A DNA stretch of 64,000 bases from Odontesthes bonariensis. Taxonomy: Eukaryota > Chordata > Actinopteri > Atheriniformes > Atherinopsidae. The stretch spans positions 22,850,248 to 22,914,247 of the forward strand of contig NC_134519.1 of NCBI RefSeq assembly GCF_027942865.1. Reading direction: 5' to 3'. Position 1 is the stretch's first letter. Each line of letters opens with the position of its first letter. Of the stretch, positions 50,296 through 63,625 are shown piece after piece. The notes beneath the pieces were generated by a model. The model had not been told where the DNA came from and searched no databases. It saw only the letters and a program-made list of their open reading frames with translations. The position numbers and the translations under genes are program-made.

Positions 50296-53200
50296 TTATT
50301 TCTCCTCAGTAATCTCCGCCGGCAGGTCCACTCGCTCCCTCTTTACTGAAACGCTCTCCTCCTTAACGCACTCATCCTCCGTCCGCTGAGTTGCTTCTCT
50401 TTTCCTTTCCGCTTTAATTTGGTCCTTTTTCACCTTTTCCGAAACGCCACGAGTTGGTTTGATATCGGCGGTGGCCTCAGATGGGTCCGCAGAGCTCTCG
50501 CAGAGAGTTGGTCCCTCCCATTTTGGGACGTCTAAACCCAGCAGCTCCATCAGCTGTTTCATGACCTCGTCCACGTAACCATGGATACGTAGGTGGGCAT
50601 GCTTGTCCTGGAAAACAGATAATTGCACAAGTGAAATATGGAGATGTGGATTAAGCATCAGACACTGGGTTTGACCACCTACTTCACAGCCAGTATTATT
50701 AAACCCCTAAATAACACTCAAGGACGCATTTTCACTCTTTATTCAGGACAGAGATCTGAGTCTGATTGCAGAGAACAGACTTGGTAATCATAATTATCCC
50801 TCGGCTAAAGCAATCACTCACTTGATGACATGTTTTTCTGTTAGTAATTACAAAGTCGGAGCAGACTCAAATGCAAATGTCAGAGTGTATGAAAGATTCA
50901 AGATATGATTCCCTCCGTAAAAAACCAAATAAATCCCAAATTGCTTCCTTGGTTTTCCTATCAGACGCATGGCGTCACAAAATGCCAGCTGTGTTGGTCG
51001 CTATAATGGCTTCAGAACACAAAGCAAACAAAGAAATGTAATGTTACAAAATAGTGACAACGGGCTGCGACTTCTCACAATGCTGTTTACAGCAAACACT
51101 CATCTCAGAACTTTCTGATGCAGCGTCACTGGAGTGTTGCTGAGTGATTACATTTCACAGTACGCATCTACCGTAATAACCTTTTTACGCCAACAGCAGC
51201 GAGTTTAAATGAGTTTCTTAAGTGCGAATCCACCCACCAAATTAGGCAAATTAGTTGCAGCTTTATCCTCAGCGCTCTGAGGGCTTCAACTTACAAGTCC
51301 AGCACACTTCAACCTCCCAGCGAAAGGCTAAGGGATGGCTACACACTTTATCCTACAGGCTGTTTTTCTGATAATCATGACTCTGAGATAATCAGGCTAG
51401 TTTACTACTTTTTGATGGGACCTGAAATCAGCCCCAACAACAAGACAGAAAATAAGCTTCCTAAAGAAAAACAAAAAAAAAAACAATCAATCTCTTCACT
51501 TTTTGTGCTTAAATCGTTGCTGCCAGGTTCAGACACTCCAAACCTAGCGTCTACTGCAGAGTGTTTTGATGTTGGACTGAATGCTGATTGCACACTTTCC
51601 TTTAGCACCCAAGAGCCAGATCCTAAGAGGTTTTTAAATTTTATTTTTTTTTTTACCAGTGAATAAAAATCATAAGAATCCAACAATCTTACTGAGACTA
51701 AACCAGTGACCGATAAAACATGCCAACCTAATTGTACAATGTACACCTACTGGCTTGTGTACAACTATTTTCAAGCCTTGAGTTTGTCATTTGGTATCAT
51801 CATCCTGGATTTTGGAGCAAGATGCAAACCCATTGGGTACTGGCCATGACACTTGCTGCTCCATGCTCTCAATTAAGCAGAACATCGATACAATTCGTAC
51901 TAGTGCATTAAATCAATCAATCAGTCAACCAACCTCTTCCATATGAGCGACAGAAACCCAAAAGGCTTTTTGTACCAACAAGTTTATTTCTCCTATACTG
52001 CACATTATTCTGCACATTTTAACATTGTGGGTCTATGGTGGCGCCCTCACGTGACCATTCAAGGAACTGCAGTTTTTAGGTAATTCCTGCACTGGCCTCA
52101 TTTTCCAGGTGTGAAGGCTACCGTTTGACACAGTTTCCAAGATTAAACTCTCAATATTTGTATGTTGGTGGTGTGTGAATGATACTTGCATGTTTTGTAG
52201 GCTGCAGGTTGACTATAACCACTTTCCCTCCATTGCGTTTTGTGAGGAGTGGGAGGTCCCCACTGGGTTTGATCTGCATGGACGTGCCCAGGGTCAGAGC
52301 CAGGTCTGCTCGTCTGCATGCCGAGAGAGAGGGAAGAAAGATCATGCATAAAGAGGGGATGTGACTTATTTGGAATTCCTCTGATGTGCCAGTCATACCC
52401 TAATGGTAATTCATACATGGTAATGTGCATGCAACCGAAGTATAAAACAGCAGTAGATGGGTTTGGATCAGCTACCAGTTTTTTTTTTTTTTAAATCAAT
52501 CTGGGCTTGAATGCATCATTAAAAATTAAAACTGGACATGGCATTTAGAAAAAACTCTCCAAATATAGTTCCCATATGTTCAGCATATACCAAGAGGAAA
52601 CACAATATTCATCACAGAGATTATTAATCAGTTATAGCAATTATTGTCACCGCACAGCTGTACAGTGCAAGTTTAGAGCAACTCCTCATAGTAGCATTAG
52701 AAATAAAAGATCAAACATAAGTAACTCACATATATGATGAAGTAAATAAATGACGAATGCATGCAGCCTGTGCATTCCACAATGCCTGCAGGATACTATT
52801 GCATCTTGTCATGACACTGCAGACATTTTTCCTTTTATAGGATCTTCAGCTTTGTAACATGCAGTTGCAGAAGCTGTGCAACACTAGGCAAGATCTGGAA
52901 ATGTTTCTGAACTCTTGGTAGCACACACATAGCAAACTATACCCACTGCAAAGCTTCTGCTCACTGCATCTCCCTCCGTCTCTATGTGAAATAATGCTAA
53001 AGCAGGATTTTTCCTTTATATGCCGAGGCACAGCTGAACAGGAGGTACCTGCACGCAGCCCTTGGTCTGTAACTGTATGCACAGTCACTCTTAATGGAAA
53101 AACAGCTTTAAGGAAAGCGGCATAATGATAACAATAGAGGTAATCTAAGCCTACACAGTTTGATAATGTATGACAGGCAGCCTGTGGATACCTCGCAGCT

Positions 53201-56200
53201 GAACTAGAAATCAGCTTTAGCTGGCACGCTGTTATTTGTCCCATTTTTCCCCATCAGAGGCAAACAGCCGGAGTTCAAAGGTCGGTGCTCTAGATCGCTT
53301 CTCTGTAATTCAAATGGTAATTTTGCATCTATTGTGTGCCGGCGCATCAAGGTGACATAAATACATTCATCTTGCAGCTTTGTATGCACATGTAATACGT
53401 GGTAATGTTGCTAGAGAGGAAACATTCAAGCAGACTGCGATGAACCTCAAAATGTATATCTCACTGGCACCAAAGCCACGAAGAGCTCTAACAAATCAAT
53501 CCAACACTTTGATCAACATGTTTTACTTTCCAAGACAGATTTGAACTGCTGCTTGTGCCTTTCAGCTCGAGATGAGACAGGGCTGTCTGAGGAAATTAGT
53601 GAAGGAACTGTCTTTTACTTGGTTATAAAGGCAAGTGATGAAACAACCGATGCGCGTTTGTTCGTCTCACCTGCTTGCATCATCTGCTCTGTTTAGGTCT
53701 CTGTCAGGAAGAGCATCCTCCCAATCCAGGATGGTGCTGATCAGCTTTCCTCTTTTGTGAACAGTGACAGACAATGATAAATCAATGGCGATATACTGTT
53801 TGTCATCTCAAAACGCATAGGCCCAAGAATGCGTTACCTGCAAGCTCTCAGTCCTCTGGATCGCACCACATCGCAGTAACGCCCTGTTGGTTTCAGCCCC
53901 ATCACACCGATCACCTTTTCTCTGACGTACTGCCTGGACGACCCGGAAATCCCACAGTTTAATACTTAATGCACCCACAGAAGAAGAAGTAAAGCCGCTT
54001 GCACACATCAAAGTGAGGTCCTTTTGTAACCAAAATTGAAAATGACTCTTCGAGACAAATGTATTTAGACAAACCAGACAACTTTTGCTTCAAGACGGCA
54101 TAATGTTTCTTCCAGTCTATTGACTCAAGAAGATTTTGGAAATGCTCTTGGAGGACAGCAGGCACTTGTTGCTGCTGCGTTTAAAAATACATTTGTTCTT
54201 CTGCCCTTGATCTTCCACTTTATCCCAAAGGTAATCTTTTGACTGAGACACTGCCAGCCACAGCGGGACGTTGGAGTTACCGTCTAGTTTCCTGAAAACA
54301 TTCCGAGATAACGACTGTGCATTAACCTTTGGTGAGCTCTCCTCAGAAAGAGGGCACAGTGTTTTGCAGAGGATTTAAACAAACACAAAGCTCGTTTAAC
54401 ATTAATTATGAAGGTGCCTTGTGTGTGCAGAGAAAACATTACACACACAATTACAACTCTGATGTGTACATTAGCTTTTTTTTTTTTTTTTTTTTAAGAA
54501 CAGGCATGCTTATTCTGCTGCTGCTGAGCGTTCAGCTCTTGAGGTGCTAGCTGTTTACTGATGGCTTTCGTGAGTATTAGTTGGTTTGTTTTTTTCTCCT
54601 TTGACATCTCTCACTGATAAGAGAGATCACAACTCCAGCACCTCTATCGTAATAAGAAGAGAGACCAAGACTTTTGTTTAAAATGGTAGAACACACAAGG
54701 GAAAGGGTGGTGAAAGCATTTCAGTGCACATAAATCTCCGACAGCAAACTCCAAACTAACTCCTTTCATAAATCTGATCTGTGGAAAGATTATAAACACA
54801 AAAGGCTTCATTTCTTTGAAACACGGGAAAAAAAAAGGTCTATGGTCTATGCGATACAATATCTGTAGGTTAGACATCCTGGTCTTTTAAAGGGCGCTTC
54901 ACTGAACACTGGAGCTCCATCAAGAGAAATGAAATAACCACTTCTGTTGCAAGAGACTTCAATGAAAGACATCACATTGCGTATGTGTTTTTTACAAGCA
55001 CCGAAAGTGATTAAGCTGGGCCGAAGAGGTGGTGCTCATTCTCTCAGGAAAAAGGGAGATACATGAATGAGGACTTCTCCACCAATCAGATTTGTTCTTA
55101 CCCAAATTTGTTTACACGTTGTTCTCGTGCATTTATGTCGTCTATTTTGAGCGTTTTTTTTCCTGCTTTTTATGATGAACTAACTGGAGTGTTTTTCTGC
55201 CGTCTCCCTAATTGAGACAGTTAAAAGCATTTGGGGGGCACTTTCTGCTACTTTATTGTGGTCTCCCATTTACCACCTCCATTTATATAACACAGGGAAC
55301 ATTTTGGACTTGTGAACCAGAGGGTCGGAAATGTGTGATGCAGCTGTCTATCAAAATGTCAAAAATAAATCAAATTTGAACATACTTGGAGGCGGCTTTC
55401 TTTTTGCCACTCAGAGTACAGTCACATGTGTCTCCTCTGTTCAAATGCTGGTTGCTTTATAATGAACTCTGGACTCTTTTTTATCTAAAAGCCTTTGAAT
55501 TTACCTGACTTGAGTGTGAAGCAACATCTGAGTCCAACAAGTGCCATGTACTCGAATCAAAGTTGTTTTATGAGCATCATTATCTAATGCCTCCAGGGAG
55601 GATGGAGACACCATGCTGACACAGATGATCATGAAATGAAAGACAGTTTTCCCTTTCAAATAGTGCATTGGAATACCAGTGAACAGTAACTGGATCGCTT
55701 GTCTTCGTGCTTTACGTGTCAGCTGTAGAGTTTATGTAACACCAAGTAAAAGGTGAAATTCTGTGAAGGACAGCAGTTTGTTACGAGCTTTCATGATCAA
55801 AAAGTGACTGTCTGGTGCAGGCGAGTGTGCTCGAACGTACCTGCCACACTTCTCACACTCCTCCACAAACATGTTTCCATGAAGCTCTGACAGTTTGTCC
55901 CTAACAGAAGAGGAGAGAGAGAAAAGTTCACAAATTGAGAAACGTGACATTCACATGAATCATTTTCCCTAGAACAAAAAGGTAAATATGAGGACGTTTT
56001 TGTCTATCTTTACCACTCATTCTCTTAAAAAAATATTCTGATCGCCCCTAGTCTCCTCACAGTTTTAACCGGTTACCTCTGCAGCCTAATGCCAACTAGT
56101 TTAGTGCTGTTTCAGTGATTTTCTCAGAGAACAGTCACTTCCCGTGTCTGATCTCATTTCAGAGAACCCGACTTATGAAGGAGGAAAAGCTAATAAATGG

Positions 56201-59200
56201 CTTCCAGGAAAAGCAAGTCCTCCATTCGTGTGAAGGCCAGAGTATGCATGGAATGAAAATTGGACGATCAGCCTTGACTGAATAATCCAGCCTCAGATCA
56301 AACATTTGCTGTTGAGCATAATTTTAGGGTTATTTGAGGACTGATATATATTTAATCACACAGCAGCTCTCTCAACTTTGAAACCATCTGTCCCAGTCCA
56401 ATATGTTGCATACATACTGTATATGAAACAAAATGAATATCTCAGTCAGCTTAAAATGCTGTTCATTCCATATTTTTGTAAAACACTACCATGACTGCAT
56501 GTGACAAAATCAATAGTGTGGCCGTTTCCCTGTTATTTCAGAAATTGGAAACATGGGAACTTCAGTATGAGCACCTCACATCCACTTGTCCCTTACTTAA
56601 AATACCGCCTACCCGCAAGGGTTATATCCTCAAACGTAACAGACACTCCAGGTCTGAATTATCATTCCTTTCTACCACTCCTCCGTTGCTTTACATTCAA
56701 ACTTTTGGAAGTATGAAGGTTTCCTTTTCGCAGTGGCAGATTTCAGTTCTTTTCTTTATCGGACTTTGGTCTCTTTAAACGGCTCCATTCTTTGTCGCAC
56801 TTTTTCGAACCATTCTGTTGTATCTGTCGGGTGTGTGCTCCAGCTCAGGTTCCCCCTCTGCAACAGTCAAGTTGCAATTTTAATCTTCTGATTTCATCAT
56901 TCCTTTGGTACATCACGTCCAGTAGCTGAGACAGCAAGACAACATGATAGACCCTCCTCCGTGTATTACTCTAGGTGGGCTGCTTTTTTCTTTCTTTTTA
57001 GCTCTACTTTGGCTTCCTTTGTTCAGAGATCATTGTCCCAGAAAGACTGTGTCCTTCTGTCCATATGGGTCTTTTAAAAAAAAAAAAATTTAAGATTTTT
57101 TTTGTTGGCACAAGTAGCCTTTATTAAAAGTCTCTTGACAGGAAATGGGGGCAGAGAGGCGGGAGGGGTGACATGCAGCCAGCCGGGATGCCAACCCAGG
57201 CCGGCTACAGCGAGGGACGGTCGCCTCTGTGCAAAACTATGTGCTTCTGACTCAATTTGAAGTACACTGACATTAATTATGCACATTCCTTGTGCCTGAA
57301 ACAGCCCTGAAGTGCCATGGGGCTGAGATAATAACGTTAGCTTCCAGCCTGACAAGACGCTGCTTTGCTTTATGTTGCCACGTCACACACCAACAAGTAA
57401 ATAATAACGCCGTTTTATTCCACAACAAATAAACTTTGGGGGAAAAAAAAAACAAACAAAGAAACCAAAAACACCCCGGGAGATGCAGCGAAGAGACCTA
57501 AGATGATGCTATTGGAGGTAGCAAGAGAAAAGCAAAACGTGGGAGAAGAATAATCTAGATTGGATTTTACTGTTGGGCAGAGAGCTCAGAGAAAAAAAAA
57601 CACAATGACAGACGGATGCAGACTCAGCAAAGTTACTGATGTGACATATGTTTATCTATTTCGTGGGAGGGAGCAGGGCCTTGCCACTGCTCACACCACA
57701 TATTATTTAGGATCAGAATGTTCTCCGTCACGGTGACAACGGAAGATGCCGTGGCAATCGCAGACACGGTGGTGACCCCGACGTATTTAACTTCTGGAAC
57801 AACGCTGAGTGAGTCCTCTGCCCCGGCAGCGGTAGGCATGTTTTCTTCTAACCGTTTAAAGCGGCAGAAGTTTGCTGCAGAGGTACGGTGTGACAGCTTC
57901 TGGGGTTCTGCAGAGCAGCTGAGTTTTTGAATTTGGACTACAATTGGGCAAACAGCAGCTTGTGAGGTGTGTCTGTGAAGCAGGTGGCTGTGAATGACCC
58001 CGGCAGTGCTGCAAATGGAATCATGGAAGTGCTTTTTTTTAGCCAGTAGGGTGTAGTCAGAGGATGTAAATCATCTGTTCATGGTGATGTCTTGGTGCCA
58101 AAGGCCGAGTGAAAAAAAAAGATCTTCACTAGTCAAGGAGCAGACAGATACTGATAATTGATTTGACCTGAGGACAAAAAAGCTTGAAGGTGGGATCAAT
58201 GAAGTAGCTCAAGAAAACTCGGAAAATGTATACCAGTTCTAAAAGGGGTGTGTTTTAATAAAGGTTTCAATATCATTATCCTCATTATATCTGCTTACGA
58301 GTTATCTTACACCTCGGTATAGAAAATATTTTCAGACGAAAATTCAAATTGGATCATTAATTGGCCACAAGAGATATCATAAGAGGTCACAGGGGAGGCT
58401 GATGAAGCGCACGTCAGCTTCCCTGAATAAACCACAAGGTTTATAAAAAAAAATATTTAAAATTTCACATGTTTTCTATGACAATAACTCCTGAAAAGTA
58501 AAAGAATAAATAAAAGGAACCAAACAATTCAAGATTGTGAATAATTGAGGAATGACTGACTGACTGCTGACGTGTGTGCGTCTAGGCCTGTTTGATTGTG
58601 TTCGTTTCTGCTTCTGTGTGGATTTGAAAAATCAAGGTTCCAACTCACTCCAACCCTTGACTGTCTTCATTCGCTTTTTACTGCTTTTTGTTGGACCCAG
58701 AATCGGATTCCGAACATCAAAGTAAGCAGAACGACGAACCGTCACAAGGAATATTTAAGCAGAAATGTCTGTTTGGTAAAGATGCTCAGCATCTGCTTTT
58801 GTAAGTAAGCCTGAAAGTACAGTTGCTGCTTTAGCTCGCGTTCACATAAGCAAACGTCTCTGTTCTTACAGTAATTGTAGCAAAACTTGACCATAAAGGG
58901 AAATCTTGCTTTTCACTCATTGACAAGCGGAATCCTGAAAAAAACGAGTTTGTTTGCATGAAAAGACTAAAATATGCATATAGCTCCTTTTTGAGCTTTG
59001 GGTGATGCTTACATGACGGTGACGGTTCATCATTTTAACGTTGCAGATAAACCTGAAAACATGAAAAAAGCATGCCATGGAATCTTTGAAACAGTCGCAT
59101 TGCCAGTGGTAGAGGTGTTGACCCTCTGTGTTCTAGGGGCTCGAAAACATACAGAGCTGGTCCAGAAACTACCTTGAACTCTAAGGAGACAAGCCTGTAA

Positions 59201-60601
59201 CTATGACAACATGAAGGGGATGGCATTACACTGTATGCTACGGGCAGGTCCATTGCAAGTGGGCAGCGGTCCCATGGACATACACATGCACTAGAATGAA
59301 TAGAGGGAACAACAATAAGCTCTACCACAACACTCATTGGTCAGTGCAACACAGTTTGAAAAAGTACAATAACTTGTCATCAGAGTGAACATCTCACACG
59401 TCGTCTCGCAGTTTTAGTCTTTCAAATGAAAATAACCCGTTGGGAAAACTATTGGCTTTATATAATCGAGTCAGATTGGCTGCCACTTTATTTTGGCATG
59501 CTAAATGACCGGCTGTTGTTTTTTTAATTTTAGGTGTAAAGCTTAAATCATGTTTCAAATTATCAGATATCTATACCGTAGGTCCCAACCACAGGCCGCA
59601 GGGAGGGTGTGTAGGTTTAATTCCAACGAGGTTGTCAAATTTTGATCAGTGCATGGACAAAAATCACAGCACAGTTGGAAAAAAATGTCAAAAAGGGAGC
59701 CAAAGAAATGTATCCTTTCAGACTGATCTTGGATTGTATATTGACAACCTAATAAAGATATATGTGTAAAAAAAAAAAAAAAAAGGGAGCCAAAACAGTT
59801 TCCACCACAGGTGAAACCGAACAGCGGCACTGTGAGCCTGGATGCGTTTATTTGGCTAATTCGGGGATATTCAGGAGTAGCTTTGAGAGGAAACTTCATT
59901 TTATGGATGTTGACGGGTAACTGTCAAAGGAACCGTGCGTTGGACCCCATACATTTCCAATGTTGATGCAGATTACATCGAAATTTGAGCGCAGTATCCC
60001 AGATGGGGAGGATTCCCGGAATTCTTTTGGTTAAACAAAGTATCTGAAGTCCTAGCAGCTTTCTTCTCTACATCTTCAAATTGGGACATTCGTCTTGTGT
60101 CCTAAGATTCATTTTAGATATACAGTATGTCTGCAGTAGCACAGCTCACACTCTCAATGCTTACAAGCAAGTGTTCAGTTTGTCTGTCCCTCGCTACAGC
60201 AGAAACATGAATATTTAAAGATAGCATTATGTCAATATACACTACTCCTATACACATATACACAATGACTCTTATACTCATGTATATTTGCGCTAATCAA
60301 AATATAATTGTGAATATTATCTTGTCAGTCTGCTGAGAGATTGCCCTAAATATTATACACAAAAACTTCAAAGCAAAGACATTTCAAATAAGAATCTTGC
60401 TATTGCTACAAGCGTTACCTGGGGAAGCCCGATCGAACATGCAGGCCGTCTACATTCTGGCTGACGAGATACTTGAGATATCCGGCGCTCTGAAGTCCCA
60501 GGAGGGCCAGGTGAGTTAAACTGGGGCGGGCATCTTCAAATGTGGTCTCAAAGTGAGGCGACTCCCCTTTTTCTTCTAATGTCCATACACCCTTTGGGCC
60601 C
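50296..60601 (-). CDS. sirt6: NAD-dependent protein deacylase sirtuin-6 (exons 3-8; 5' end outside window)
   Basis: Six exons in transcript order: 60601-60419, 55900-55841, 53933-53838, 53751-53671, 52313-52190 and 50607-50296 (stop TAA). Phases match throughout; all introns are GT-AG except the last (GC-AG). The visible 284 residues begin [12 protein letters not shown]. They include NAD-site [12 protein letters not shown], catalytic His in ELHGNMF, zinc-finger Cys pairs (EECEKC and YC...ACR), DILDW-type [24 protein letters not shown] and [11 protein letters not shown] Lys/Glu-rich C-terminus with [10 protein letters not shown] follows. SIRT6 deacetylates H3K9/K56 and removes fatty acyl groups in the nucleus, affecting DNA repair and glycolysis. 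The N-terminus (MSVNYA-type exon and GAGIS exon) is absent from 60602-64000, so it lies further upstream. The C-terminal tail is shorter and more divergent than in mammals, as is usual. Confidence 0.96.
52005..52078. repeat. fragment of a dispersed fish repeat in the last sirt6 intron
   Basis: The pattern GTGGGTCTATGGTGGCGCCC, followed by a TCAAGGAACTGCAGTTTTT block, resembles a repeat commonly seen in fish. The assignment rests on memory of the pattern only. Confidence 0.3.
57105..57260 (-). repeat. SINE-like fish repeat, copy 2, in sirt6 intron 3
   Basis: AGCCTTTATTAAAAGTCTCT, GACAGGAAATGGGGGCAGAG and GTGACATGCAGCC, then GGATGCCAACCCAGGCC, match a widespread fish repeat. On the minus strand the last block resembles a tRNA B box (GGTTGGCATCC), and the element ends in AATAAAGGCT. 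It is related to 38225-38345. Confidence 0.5.
59691..59794 (+). pseudogene. retroposed mRNA 3'-end fragment with target-site duplication
   Basis: The 14-bp sequence AAAAGGGAGCCAAA occurs at 59691-59704 and again at 59781-59794. Between them are about 63 bases of unique sequence with AATAAA at 59751-59756, then a run of A starting 11 bases later (59768-59784). This is the signature of LINE-mediated retroposition of a 5'-truncated polyadenylated mRNA. The source gene is not recognised. Confidence 0.85.
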
Positions 60602-61770
60602 CTACAAGAGAGTACATGAAGTATGCATTTTAATTACCGGTCGTGATATCGAAGGTGGAATAGAGGCAAAATAATGTCTACATCCGGCATCAGGGTTTTT
60701 ATTCAAGGGTTGAGTTTTATTAACAAACTGGAGCTGTGTCATGAATTGATACCATGCTGTTAAAAGCTTCCAGTCCATATGCGAGAGCAATAAAAACATT
60801 CAAAATGTTGCACTCCAAGAAAAAAATTACAGACAAATTGTCAATAAACAAAAGGATCCTCCACACAGCATTTTCATTTGAGAAAAACATTTCTAAGTCA
60901 GCGTGATTCCTTTTAGACTGAAATGTATCAAACTGGTTGTCCAGACCCAAAATACTTTGTTTCTGCTAATTTTGTTGGACTAATGAATGCAGCAGAGTCG
61001 TTAGTGCCGGAGTCATCTAGCATCCTGACAGTTCCCAAGTTACTTTGAGAGCAAACTTATCTCTATGCAAAAGACAAGGGAGCGCATCCTGCGAATCCTA
61101 AATGCGGCCGCAACGGCCTCATCTCTCGCTTTCAGTTTGAACTTCAATAACTCCATCTTTCATCCGCAGTGTGGCTTACTATCTGTTCTGCAAAGAAATG
61201 TTCAAAAGCTCATCAGAAGTAAGATCCTGGGATGTGCATCGTATATTGCACACGTCACGTACCACCATGGGAGAGAAGCTGCAGGACATGAAAGACAATA
61301 TGGGTCTGGAAAGCTGGTTTGCTTACACACCTTGAGGTTGTCAATAATGTTAACCTGAGGGAATGAACTTCTTCTCATCAGGCGCTTTTGTATGTGTATA
61401 TACGGCCAAGAATATATAATGCATTAGTAGGAGGGATGTGTATATAGGAACCTTGGCTTTAATGATGTACCCTTCGGGATCAACTCCAGAAGACTGACAT
61501 GGATAACAATTGAATATTCATCTGTTTTGAAATCCCAAAGCATGTATGTATGCGTGTGTGTACATCTGGTTAATATTGACTGTTTTTTATGACTGTGGGG
61601 ACTGTCCACTGACACAATGCCTTCCCTCGCCCTTCACTCTAATCCTGAACCTAAGTCTAATCCTGACCCCAAAACCAAATATCGACCCTTGAAATCACTT
61701 TGTACCAAATTTCTGTCCCCTTAATCTGGTGTACAGTCAGGTTTTACATCCCCATCACGTAGCGAAACAA

Positions 61771-61872
<102 letters not shown>

Positions 61873-62734
61873 ACATCCTTAATTAACACTTGCAAACTCG
61901 CTTCTTCAGTACATACAGCGAGAATCTCTGGTTGTTTCACGTGAATCTGTATGTCGAAAGATTTGCCGACACAGAAAAAAACCAAGTCTTTATGTTGTAA
62001 TGGAAAAGAAAAGCCTTGCACTTAATTTCAGTTTTAACTAACATGTGACAGGCAAACACCACCCTCCGGTGCTCAAACACAGGTACTACATAAATAAATA
62101 ATAAATAAAAACAGGAGGCCAAATTAAGAGCGCCTCATTGGACAAAATGAAAGGTGAGTGACGCAGATCAGCTCTGGTTCGTGGACATAATTCTTAGTCA
62201 GTCAAGTGCAAAATGCCAGAATATTAATTCAGCAGCAGTGGGGAATTAATAAAACACAGATCTAAAAAAATCCCGGTGTGATGTAGTTTGAAGACAGAGA
62301 ATAATTCACACCAGCAGCCTAATATCTCTCGATTCAGGACCTCCAAAAGTTTTGACTCTGCTGAAACCGTTTGAACTTTTAATGCAACAAAACCCAGTGA
62401 TTTCTTCACGTTTACACTATTTACTCTGAATATTCATACGACATGGCAACAAATCGTGTCATACTGGTGGGATAAATGACTTGTCGAGGGGAAAAAAAAA
62501 AACAAGCACATTTTGGGTCACTTCAAAGACCTTAGTTCTTAGTTGCTGATTTTCATCTGGAGAAATGCCACTTCGGTAATTATTCTCGCTTCTTTTTTCC
62601 TTTGTCCATCGTGAAATTGTGAGGTTGATTCACGCACTGGTGCTTGTTCTTTCCTTACATGAGTACTATGACCCTCAATTCTCAACTGTGTACCCTCAAA
62701 CTCATTAAACAGCACCCGCAAACTCCAGAACCAC

Positions 62735-63625
62735 AGATTCCTTCACTGTCTTCTTCTTCGTCAATCTGTACACCAACAGCTTCACCTCCAGTCACCAGTC
62801 CGTCAAGCTCCTGAAGTTTGTGGACGACACCACTCTCATCGGACTTATCTCTGATGGTGACGAGTCTGCGGTGGGAGGCTGACCATCTGGCGACCTGGTG
62901 CAACCAAAAAAACCTGGAGTTCTACGCTCTAAAGACAGTGGAGATGGTTGTGGACTTCAGGAAGAACTCAGCCTCATCTACTCCCATCAGCCTCTGTGAC
63001 TCCACAATTGACACTGTGGATTCTTGTTCCGCTTCCTGGGAACTATCATCTCCCAGGACCTCAAGTGGGAGCTGAACATCAGCCCCCTCATCGAGAAAGC
63101 CCAGCAGAGGATGTACTTCCTGCGGCAGCTGAAGAAATTCAACCTGCCAAGGACAATGGTGGTGCACTTCTACTCCTCCATCGTTGAGTCCATCCTCACC
63201 TCTTCCATCACCATCTGGTACGCTGCTGCTGCCACCACCAAGGACAAGGGCAGACTGCAGCGTGTCATTCGGTCTGCAGAGAAGGTGATTGGCTGCAATC
63301 TTCCATCTCTCCAGGGCCTGCACACCTGTGGGTTCGGAGCCCCCCTTGACACTGACTCTCTGCCTCTCCCCTTCCAGACCTACAAGCTACATTAACATAG
63401 CATCTACAGACCTTCTGCGTTACATAAACGCAAAGTCTCTATTTATTTGGAACCACTTCATCCCGTTGTGTATATGCACATTTATAGTATTTATAGCATT
63501 CAGCTTGCACTACATCGCTTTCTTTTTAGAGATTCTGTTTATATATCTATACTGTCTGCACCAACTACAACAAGTCAAATTCCTTGTAAGTGCAAACCTA
63601 CTTGGCAATAAATCTGATTCTGATT
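62735..63625 (+). mobile_element. 5'-truncated LINE with reverse-transcriptase C-terminal remnant
   Basis: Across three + frames the sequence reads LYTNSFTSSHQSVKLLKF, then VDDTTLIGLISDGDES (the FVDD form of the catalytic motif). It continues with HLATWCNQKNLEF, KTVEMVVDFRKN, FRFLGTIISQDLKWELNIS, KAQQRMYFLRQLKKFNL and VIRSAEKVIGCNLPSL. This is the RT thumb and C-terminal region of a non-LTR retrotransposon. Two or more frameshifts break it. The 3' end GGCAATAAATCTGATTCTGA (63604-63623) with a short TGATTC-type tail suggests an L2-like family. It lies antisense within a sirt6 intron. Confidence 0.85.

Noticed and set aside
57633-57930. Overlapping ORFs on both strands with Thr/Val/Ala-rich products
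   Set aside because: Inside a sirt6 intron, with no homology. Probably chance or repeat-derived.
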